Notes under the pieces: model-generated
The model's database searches: none
Told to the model about the DNA's origin: nothing
What the model saw: the letters and a program-made list of their open reading frames with translations, nothing else
Program-made: the position numbers and the translations under genes
Shown here: positions 1 to 5,823 of the stretch, one piece after another
Position numbering within the stretch: position 1 is the stretch's first letter
Layout: every line of letters begins with the position of its first letter
NCBI GenBank assembly: GCA_035530195.1
Contig: DATKVG010000192.1
Location: forward strand, 1-8,239
DNA length: 8,239 bases
Reading direction: 5' to 3'
Origin: JAPLKX01 sp035530195
Lineage (GTDB): Bacteria; Hydrogenedentota; Hydrogenedentia; Hydrogenedentales; SLHB01

Positions 1-792
1 GTTTGCGAGCTCGAATAGCCGGCGGGCATGCCGGATCGGGATGAGCGTGTCGTCGGCGCTGTGGATGATGAGGATTGGGGCGCGGATTTGGGCGATTTTG
101 TCGTCGTTTTCAAACCGGTCGCGCATCAGGAGCTTCACGGGAAAAATGTACAACCGCTCCTGGGCCACTTGCGGCAATGAGCAGAATGTGCTCTCGAGGA
201 TAACGGCGCCGGGAGTCACTTCCGTGGCCAACTGCACCGTCGGTCCACCGCCGACCGACCGGCCCACGAGCACAATCTTCTCCGGCGGGATATTCTTCTG
301 CTCCGTCAGGTATTTCCATGCGGCGCGGATATCCTGGTAGCAGCGGCGCTCCGACGGGTGGCCGGTGCTGCGGCCGTACCCGCCGTAGTCGTAGACCAAA
401 ACGGAAAAGCCCAGGTATTTAAAATCATTGGCGACTTCAAACCAATCGGAGATATTTCCTCCGTTGCCGTGCGAGAACAGAACGGCGCCGCAAGCATCCT
501 CGACGGGAATGAACCATGCGTTGGTGAGGCGGTCTTCAACCGGCAGCATGACATCTTCATACGCGAACCGGTATGGCGGATCGGATGGCACACGGTCGAT
601 AGTACGTGATGCAGGAAATATCAACCAACGCTGGACCAGAAAAAGCACCATAACAAAGAAGGTGTAGATCACCAAGAAATGCGTCAGTGTTCGCCGGGCA
701 AATCGACGCCATTTAGCGGCACCAGATGCCGGATTCTCGGCAGGGTCAGGCACGTTAGTCACGCTGGTCACTCCAACAGTATCCTGCAACAT
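1..792 (-). CDS. Membrane-anchored alpha/beta hydrolase, C-terminus cut by window edge
   Basis: The reading frame runs from an ATG at 792-790, just inside an in-frame stop at 801-799, to the left edge with no stop. This gives 264 residues, with the C-terminus outside the window. A single hydrophobic segment spans about residues 38-53. It is preceded by R29, R30, R33 and R34, so by the positive-inside rule the catalytic domain should lie outside the cytoplasmic membrane. The domain shows the alpha/beta-hydrolase order: an oxyanion-hole region HGNGGN (108-113), a VYDYGGYGRS strand-turn, the nucleophile elbow GRSVGG with Ser179, and HSADDTLIP with Asp248 as the probable acid. The catalytic His would lie beyond the edge. 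The arrangement resembles the BEM46/ABHD13-like group (established family knowledge). The substrate cannot be predicted. The start is uncertain because GTG codons follow closely and no clear Shine-Dalgarno is visible. It is transcribed divergently from uvrC across 80 bp. Confidence 0.85.
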   Translation of the reverse strand, partial: MLQDTVGVTSVTNVPDPAENPASGAAKWRRFARRTLTHFLVIYTFFVMVLFLVQRWLIFPASRTIDRVPSDPPYRFAYEDVMLPVEDRLTNAWFIPVEDACGAVLFSHGNGGNISDWFEVANDFKYLGFSVLVYDYGGYGRSTGHPSERRCYQDIRAAWKYLTEQKNIPPEKIVLVGRSVGGGPTVQLATEVTPGAVILESTFCSLPQVAQERLYIFPVKLLMRDRFENDDKIAQIRAPILIIHSADDTLIPIRHARRLFELAN

Positions 793-861
793 TTTAGATT
801 ATTCAAACATCTCTGGCAAAGGGCGCAAAAACAAAGGCCGACATCCTCAATCCGCCTCGTC

Positions 862-870
862 TGCTATACT
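862..870 (+). promoter_or_regulatory. Possible extended -10 element for uvrC
   Basis: The nine bases TGCTATACT match the extended -10 pattern TGnTATAAT with one mismatch. No convincing -35 hexamer lies 16-18 bp upstream. The box ends only two bases before the first uvrC ATG (873). Initiation 6-8 nt downstream would therefore fall at about 877-879, on or beside the second in-frame ATG (879), predicting a leaderless transcript. No Shine-Dalgarno is visible upstream of either ATG, which agrees with that reading. A chance match is possible. Confidence 0.4.
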
Positions 871-872
871 TC

Positions 873-2783
873 ATGCCTATGTCCGATCAGCCGACAGTAA
901 CATCGTCCGGGCGCATCGAGCTTGCCGAGAAACCCTCGCGGCGGAAGAGCCCCGAGGAGTTCCTCGAATCGTTCGACCTCTCGACCGTCCCCCCGGCGCC
1001 CGGCTGCTACATCATGTACGATGAAAAGGGCCGGCCGATCTACGTTGGCAAGGCCAACAACCTGCGCGCGCGTGTCCGCACGTACATCACGGAGCGCGAC
1101 TCGAGGTACAGCGTCAAGTTCCTGATGCGGCGCGTCGCCCACATCGAGTTCCTCGTCACCACCAACGAAAAAGAGGCCCTGCTCCTCGAAAACAGCCTCA
1201 TCAAGCAGTACAAGCCCCGGTACAACGTCCGCCTCAAAGACGACAAGACCTACGTCAGCCTCCGGCTCGATGTCCAAAACGAGTTCCCCCGCCTCACCGT
1301 CGTCCGCCGGTACAAAAAGGACGGCGCACGCTATTTCGGCCCCTACTCGAGCGCGCAGGCCGTCCGCGAAACGCTCCGCCAAATCCACCGGATCTTCCCG
1401 CTGCGCCGATGCTCGGACAACGTCCTGCGCAACAGGACCCGCCCCTGCCTCTATTGCCAGATGGGCCAGTGCATGGGACCGTGCGACAACCAGGCCGACC
1501 GCGAGGCCTACCTTGAGATGGTCGAGCAGGTCATCCTCGTCCTCGAAGGCCGCAGCGGCGATGTCGAGAAGCGCCTCATGAGCCAGATCCAGCAGTACGC
1601 CGGCCGCCTCGAGTTCGAGAAGGCCGCCCAGGCCCGCGACCGGCTGGCCGCACTCAAAAAGACTATCGAGCGCCAGCGGACCGTCGCCGTACCCGGCGAA
1701 GAAGACCGCGACGTGTTCGGCTATTACGGCCACGGCCGGTTTACCGAACTGCAGGTGCTCTTTTTCCGCGGCGGCAAACTGCTCGGCGGGCGGTCGTGGA
1801 CGTTCCACGAGCGCGAGATGCCGCTCGACGAGCTCGTTGCCTCGTTCATTCTCCAGTACTACTCGCAGCCGGCCGCCATTCCCGCCGAGGTGCTCGTGCC
1901 GCTCGAAATTGAAAGCGCCGACACACTCGCCGAGATCCTTGCGGAAGAGCGCGCCGCGCGCGTCAGCGTTCACTGGCCGCAACGCGGCGAAAAACGCGCG
2001 CTCGTCGATCTCGCCATGCGCAACGCCGAGAGCAGTTTCAAAGAAAAACAACTCGCCGAAGCCGCCAATCGCGACCTGCTCGAGCAGGTCCGCCAGACGC
2101 TTCATCTGCCCAAAACGCCCAACCGCATCGAATGCTACGACATCTCGACCCTCCAGGGTGAGCGGCCCGTCGGGTCGATGGTGACGTTCGAGGGCGGTGA
2201 GCCCGCCAAAAACCGTTACAGGCACTACGCCATCAGGTCCGTCGAGGGCCAGGACGACTATGCCATGCTGCGCGAGGTGCTCCTCCGCCGGTTCAAGCGG
2301 GCCGTCGAGGAACACGACCTGCCCGACCTCGTCCTCATGGACGGCGGCAAAGGCCAACTCAACGTCGCCACGACCGTCTTAAAAGACCTGGGCCTGGAAG
2401 ACGTGCCCGCCGCGTCCATCGCCAAGTCGCACCCGGAAGGCGGCGAAGCGTCGCCCGAGCGGTTTTTCATCGCTGGCCGGATGAACCCGATCATCCCGCC
2501 ACAGCACGGGCCGGTCGTCCGTCTTCTCGCCCGAATCCGCGACGAGGCACACCGTTTCGCTATCACGTACCACCGCAAAAAACGGTCAAAAGCCACCCTC
2601 AGAACCGCCCTCACCGATATTCCCGGCGTTGGTCCCAGGCGGGCAAGATTGCTCTTGAACAAGTTCGGTTCAGTTGCCAGAATAAGGGAGGCCACGGCGG
2701 AACAAATTGCGGGAGTTCCCGGGTTCAGCAAAATGCTAGCGGAAACCATCCTCGCAAAGCTGAAGGAAAACGAAAAAACATGA
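873..2783 (+). CDS. uvrC: UvrABC excinuclease subunit C
   Basis: UvrC is the cytoplasmic endonuclease of nucleotide excision repair. Loaded by UvrA/UvrB onto damaged DNA, it cuts 3' and then 5' of the lesion. All expected parts are present in 636 residues. The N-terminal GIY-YIG nuclease has GCY at 44-46, YVGKA at 57-61 and catalytic Glu106 in LLLENSLIK. Cysteines 180, 192, 200 and 204 have the 12/8/4 spacing of the Fe-S ligands described in E. coli UvrC, and there is an extra Cys195. A UVR (UvrB-binding) helix pair lies at about 231-266. The RNase H-like nuclease has Asp423 (CYDIST), Asp490 (DGGKG) and His560 (RDEAHRF). Tandem helix-hairpin-helix motifs fill about 575-630. Compared with E. 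coli, the N-terminus carries roughly 25 extra residues. The second ATG at 879 is an equally good or better start if the transcript is leaderless. The stop codon lies inside a repeat element, so the last residues may have been altered by its insertion. Confidence 0.97.
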   Translation: MPMSDQPTVTSSGRIELAEKPSRRKSPEEFLESFDLSTVPPAPGCYIMYDEKGRPIYVGKANNLRARVRTYITERDSRYSVKFLMRRVAHIEFLVTTNEKEALLLENSLIKQYKPRYNVRLKDDKTYVSLRLDVQNEFPRLTVVRRYKKDGARYFGPYSSAQAVRETLRQIHRIFPLRRCSDNVLRNRTRPCLYCQMGQCMGPCDNQADREAYLEMVEQVILVLEGRSGDVEKRLMSQIQQYAGRLEFEKAAQARDRLAALKKTIERQRTVAVPGEEDRDVFGYYGHGRFTELQVLFFRGGKLLGGRSWTFHEREMPLDELVASFILQYYSQPAAIPAEVLVPLEIESADTLAEILAEERAARVSVHWPQRGEKRALVDLAMRNAESSFKEKQLAEAANRDLLEQVRQTLHLPKTPNRIECYDISTLQGERPVGSMVTFEGGEPAKNRYRHYAIRSVEGQDDYAMLREVLLRRFKRAVEEHDLPDLVLMDGGKGQLNVATTVLKDLGLEDVPAASIAKSHPEGGEASPERFFIAGRMNPIIPPQHGPVVRLLARIRDEAHRFAITYHRKKRSKATLRTALTDIPGVGPRRARLLLNKFGSVARIREATAEQIAGVPGFSKMLAETILAKLKENEKT

Positions 2784-2816
2784 GCGAAAAACGGGGACTG
2801 AGCGAAAAACGGGGAC
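2781..2816 (+). repeat. Perfect 18-bp tandem direct repeat overlapping the uvrC stop
   Basis: The unit TGAGCGAAAAACGGGGAC occurs twice, back to back, at 2781-2798 and 2799-2816 without mismatch. The first three bases are the TGA stop codon of uvrC. The second copy also forms the left arm of the hairpin that follows, so the two units appear to be one end of a single repeat element rather than a separate microsatellite. Confidence 0.9.
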
Positions 2817-2878
2817 TGGCTCGCTTTTTCCGGCCCGTAGGCGGTTTGCGAAAAAGCGTGCCTGTCCCCGCTTTTCGC
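2802..2878. repeat. Imperfect palindrome, REP/BIME-like intergenic element
   Basis: The arms at 2802-2830 and 2850-2878 are reverse complements over 29 positions with three mismatches (2809/2871, 2817/2863, 2821/2859), around a 19-nt loop. The core GGGGAC...GTCCCC, with flanking GCGAAAA/TTTTCGC, resembles small palindromic repeats that occur in many copies in some bacterial genomes and are moved by REP-associated Y1 transposases (general knowledge). Membership in such a family is inferred, since only one locus is visible. In RNA it would form a long stem directly after uvrC. It could protect the 3' end or attenuate read-through into the downstream hydrolase, but there is no U-tail typical of an intrinsic terminator. 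Confidence 0.8.
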
Positions 2879-2930
2879 GGTCCGGAAACAACGACATCCA
2901 TCCGATCGGTCCGCGAGTCTGACCCAGATC

Positions 2931-2937
2931 TAAGGAG
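2931..2937 (+). promoter_or_regulatory. Ribosome binding site of the lipase-like gene
   Basis: TAAGGAG ends six bases before the ATG at 2944. It is a near-ideal Shine-Dalgarno and fixes that start codon. Confidence 0.85.
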
Positions 2938-2943
2938 CAAAAC

Positions 2944-4146
2944 ATGATCATAGCAGCATGGGTGATTGGCGGCCTGATTGTCGTCGCGGCGCTGGCGTGG
3001 CTGGGGCTGTACCGGCTCGGCACCCGGATGGGCCAAGTCCACGCCGACGAAGTCCACATGGTGGTGACGCCCGACCTGTGGCGAATCCGGCTATGCCGCT
3101 ACAAATCCAAAAAAGGCGCCGGCGAACCCGTTTTCTTCTGCCACGGGTTTATGTCCAACCAATTCAACTTCACCTTGCCCGACGGCGAGGCCATCGTCGA
3201 TTACCTTACCCAGCGCGGGTACGACTGCTGGACCATCGATCTCCGCGGCAACCTCAGCTCGGTGGCGCCGTATGGCCGCACGTACGACGATCCCACCATG
3301 GATGACTACCTCCTCAAAGACATTCCCGCGGCCCTCGATTTCATCCGCAAGACTACCGGCTTGCCACGAGTTCACTGGATTGGCCACTCGATGGGCGGCA
3401 TGCTTTTCTACGCCTACAACGCCACATTCGGCGGCGCGAAAATCGCCAGCGCCACCACGCTCGGCTCGCCCATCGGGTTTGAGGGGCTCGATTTCCACAA
3501 TCCGGGCCTAATCCTTTGCCTCCGGCGGCTGATTGGCCGCTTGGCATCCCGCGGCGTGATGCGCGTCCTGCTGTCCCTGTTCGTCCGCCTCAAGCCCCGC
3601 GTCACGCTGGTGCCCGTCGCGTTCTCGAACCTCCACGCCGCCTTCTTCGATCCCGATACGTTTTTCCTGGCGGCCGACACACCGCCCATCAAAGTGGCGG
3701 AGGACCTCGCACAGGCCGCCATGCTCAAAACGTGGATGGTCAACAATGGCCAGATCGACGTATTCGCCTCTCTGCGCCGCCTCCACACGCCCCTGTTCGC
3801 CATATTCGGCGCCGCCGACCCGCTCGTGCCTGCACAAACCGTCGACGCGTTCTTCGAGAAAGTTACCGCGCCCAACAAGAAAATGCTCCTGCTCTCGAAG
3901 GACAACGGGTTCGCAGACGACTACAGCCACCTCGACCTCGTGTTCGGCAAAGAAGCCCCGGGGGAAGTGTTCCAGCCCATAGTCGATTGGCTCAAGGCCC
4001 ATCCCGTGGCCAAACAGGCTCTGAAGTCGGATACCATTCAACCAAAGCTGCGGGCGCCCAGGAAAAAGCCCCCCACGAAGAAAACCGCCGCGAAAAAGGC
4101 GGTCGCGAAAAAACCGGCCGCCCGAAAACGCGGCGCAAAATCGTAA
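2944..4146 (+). CDS. Membrane-anchored lipase-like alpha/beta hydrolase with histone-H1-like lysine tail
   Basis: This 400-residue protein opens with a hydrophobic helix (about 3-21) followed by R24 and R28. That charge pattern favours an N-out anchor with the catalytic domain in the cytoplasm. The hydrolase core has the oxyanion HGF motif (67-69), a WTIDLRGN strand (96-103), the nucleophile elbow GHSMGG with Ser149, probable acid Asp292 (GAADPLVP) and probable base His329 (DDYSHLD). The spacing and the DxRGN segment recall the acid-lipase/PHA-synthase-like branch of the superfamily (inference from motifs). The substrate is unknown, though a lipid or ester is likely. The C-terminal 33 residues (368-400) contain 15 Lys/Arg and no acidic residue. 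Basic doublets recur every five residues (374, 379, 384, 389, 394), as in histone-H1-like and PhaF-type tails that bind nucleic acid. It is followed after 21 nt by the secreted-protein gene, so the two are probably one operon. Confidence 0.9.
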   Translation: MIIAAWVIGGLIVVAALAWLGLYRLGTRMGQVHADEVHMVVTPDLWRIRLCRYKSKKGAGEPVFFCHGFMSNQFNFTLPDGEAIVDYLTQRGYDCWTIDLRGNLSSVAPYGRTYDDPTMDDYLLKDIPAALDFIRKTTGLPRVHWIGHSMGGMLFYAYNATFGGAKIASATTLGSPIGFEGLDFHNPGLILCLRRLIGRLASRGVMRVLLSLFVRLKPRVTLVPVAFSNLHAAFFDPDTFFLAADTPPIKVAEDLAQAAMLKTWMVNNGQIDVFASLRRLHTPLFAIFGAADPLVPAQTVDAFFEKVTAPNKKMLLLSKDNGFADDYSHLDLVFGKEAPGEVFQPIVDWLKAHPVAKQALKSDTIQPKLRAPRKKPPTKKTAAKKAVAKKPAARKRGAKS

Positions 4147-4150
4147 CTGG

Positions 4151-4160
4151 AAGAGGGGAG
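4151..4160 (+). promoter_or_regulatory. Ribosome binding site of the secreted-protein gene
   Basis: The purine run AAGAGGGGAG ends seven bases before the ATG at 4168 and lies almost directly after the TAA of the upstream gene (4144-4146). This supports the chosen start and co-translation from a shared mRNA. Confidence 0.75.
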
Positions 4161-4167
4161 ACGCATC

Positions 4168-5733
4168 ATGAAACGGTTGGCACTGTTGTTGATGGTAGTT
4201 ATTCTGGCCGCGGCGAGCGCATCCGCACAGGACGTATGGAGCACCGCATCGGCAAACGGCGAGGTCGCCCGCCAGGCCTTTCTCAAGTGCTGGCGGTTCG
4301 TCGACGGGTGGTTGCAGGCCTCCGACCCCGCGAGCGGCCTGATCCCGCGCAACCTGACTGACGGCCCGTTCTGGAACGCAAAAGATTCCGCCGCCGATAA
4401 CTATCCGTTCATGGTGCTGACCACCTACTTCACCGACCGCGCCCTGTTCGAAGGCCGGATGAAAGACATGCTGGCCGCCGAGCAGCGCCTCTGCAACCGG
4501 CTGGACCGCCTGCCCGACGATTTCCTGTTTGAAACGCAGACGTTCCGCACGCCGAAGTACAAGGTGGACGACCTGATTTTCGGCGCGGCCGAATACGTCA
4601 AGGATGGGCTCCTGCCCATCACCGAACTCCTCGGCCCGAGCCCGTGGTCGGAGCGGATGCTCGGGTTGCTTGACGACATCTGGACGCACGGCACGATCGA
4701 CACCGAAGTCGGTCGAGTCCCCGCCGCCTCGCACGAAGTCGCAGGCGACCTCATGCAGGGCCTCGCGCGAATGTACTGGATGACCGGCAACGAAACGTAT
4801 CGCGAGCACGCCTTCCTCCTCGCGGACTACTTCTTGCTCCACCACCTGCCCACCGAAGCCGATAAACTCCGCCTCGACGACCACGGGTGCGAAGTCATTA
4901 ATGGGCTTTCCGAGGTCTATTACATCGCCTCGAAAAAGGCCCCCGAAAAACACGCCCAATGGCGCGTGCCCATGCACAAAATGCTCGACCGGATTCTCGA
5001 AGTCGCCCGCGATGAAAACGGCCTGCTCATCAGCCTCGTCGAGCCAAAAACCGGAAAGTCCCTCACCGAAGACAAAACCGACAACTGGGGTTACAACTAT
5101 AACGCGTTCCTCGTCGTCGCCGAAGCCGACAACGAGCCCAGGTTCCGCCAGGCGGTCGAGTTCGTCCTGTCCAACCTGCTCAACAACAAAGATTACAAAT
5201 GGGAGAACGGCGGGTCCGACGGGTACGCCGACTCGCTCGAAGGTGGCCTCAACCTGATCAACCGCCTGCCCATCCCGCAGGCCGTCCAATGGGCCGATTA
5301 CGTCGGCGCCATCCTCTTGGCCAAACCGCGCGACACCGGCGTCATCGAAGGCTGGCACGGCGACGGCAATTTCGCACGCACCGCGCTGATGTATGCGTTC
5401 TGGAAAACGCAGGGCGGCTACCTCGAACCCTGGCGCGCCGACCTCCGAATCGGCGCCGCCGTCGACCCCGAAGGCTACACCTGTTTCCAGGTCGAGGCCG
5501 ACTGGCCCTGGCACGGTAAACTCCGGTTCGACGTCCCGCGCCACGACGAGTTCATGCACATGCCGTCGGACTACCCGCGCCTCAACCAGTTCCCACAATG
5601 GTTCACGGTTCCCGCCGGCGCGACCTTCACGACGCCCACGGGAACTGTCCCGGCGGCCGATCTGCGCCAGGGCGTCCCCGTAGCCGTCAACAAAGATAAG
5701 CCATTCAGAATCTGCCTGAAACGCCAGGACTAG
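4168..5733 (+). CDS. Secreted protein of unrecognised family, possibly an alpha/alpha-toroid carbohydrate enzyme
   Basis: I do not recognise this 521-residue family. A classical signal peptide is clear: MKR, a hydrophobic stretch over 4-16, then ASA at 18-20 with cleavage before Gln21, so the mature protein is exported. There is no lipobox and no further membrane segment. The body is rich in Trp, Tyr, Asp and Asn and is built from helix-sized segments. Conspicuous motifs are WNAKDSAADNYPFM, WGYNYNAF, GGSDGYADSLEGGLN and WHGDGNFARTALMYAFW. The last 100 or so residues look beta-rich (GYTCFQVEADWPWHGKLRF). Aromatic/acidic clusters with this helical pattern are common in six-hairpin (alpha/alpha)6 glycosidases and polysaccharide lyases, but no diagnostic catalytic motif is visible, so this is only a structural guess. 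It lies 21 nt downstream of the lipase-like gene and probably shares its transcript. A 90-nt gap follows, without a convincing terminator. Confidence 0.85.
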   Translation: MKRLALLLMVVILAAASASAQDVWSTASANGEVARQAFLKCWRFVDGWLQASDPASGLIPRNLTDGPFWNAKDSAADNYPFMVLTTYFTDRALFEGRMKDMLAAEQRLCNRLDRLPDDFLFETQTFRTPKYKVDDLIFGAAEYVKDGLLPITELLGPSPWSERMLGLLDDIWTHGTIDTEVGRVPAASHEVAGDLMQGLARMYWMTGNETYREHAFLLADYFLLHHLPTEADKLRLDDHGCEVINGLSEVYYIASKKAPEKHAQWRVPMHKMLDRILEVARDENGLLISLVEPKTGKSLTEDKTDNWGYNYNAFLVVAEADNEPRFRQAVEFVLSNLLNNKDYKWENGGSDGYADSLEGGLNLINRLPIPQAVQWADYVGAILLAKPRDTGVIEGWHGDGNFARTALMYAFWKTQGGYLEPWRADLRIGAAVDPEGYTCFQVEADWPWHGKLRFDVPRHDEFMHMPSDYPRLNQFPQWFTVPAGATFTTPTGTVPAADLRQGVPVAVNKDKPFRICLKRQD

Positions 5734-5823
5734 CGCCGGCCTTTTCCAAGTTCCGCCAGGAATTCGGCCGGGAGTGCGGCGGTTTTGGATGTGGGGCCTT
5801 AACCGGCTGAGAGACATGCCTCA

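Noticed and set aside
1411..1484. Cysteine cluster in UvrC as a zinc-finger insertion
   Set aside because: The 12/8/4 spacing of Cys180, 192, 200 and 204 is that of the normal UvrC Fe-S site. Only Cys195 is additional.
864..2357. A 497-residue open frame on the minus strand opposite uvrC
   Set aside because: It lies fully antisense to a well-supported uvrC, and its composition (runs of Val, Leu, Glu, Ala, Gly) is what strong third-position G/C bias gives in the mirrored frame. No family motif is recognisable.
4045..4143. Lysine-rich 3' end of the lipase-like gene as a separate histone-like gene
   Set aside because: It is continuous with the hydrolase frame, with no stop, start or ribosome binding site before it, so it is a C-terminal tail.
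5767..5786. Possible terminator after the secreted-protein gene (GCCG/CGGC hairpin, then GGTTTT)
   Set aside because: The stem is only four base pairs and the T-run is four bases, separated from the stem by two G. This is too weak to call.
3508..5817. A 769-residue open frame on the minus strand across the lipase-like and secreted-protein genes
   Set aside because: It is antisense to two genes with a signal peptide, catalytic motifs and good ribosome binding sites, and it has none of these itself. It is a by-product of codon bias.
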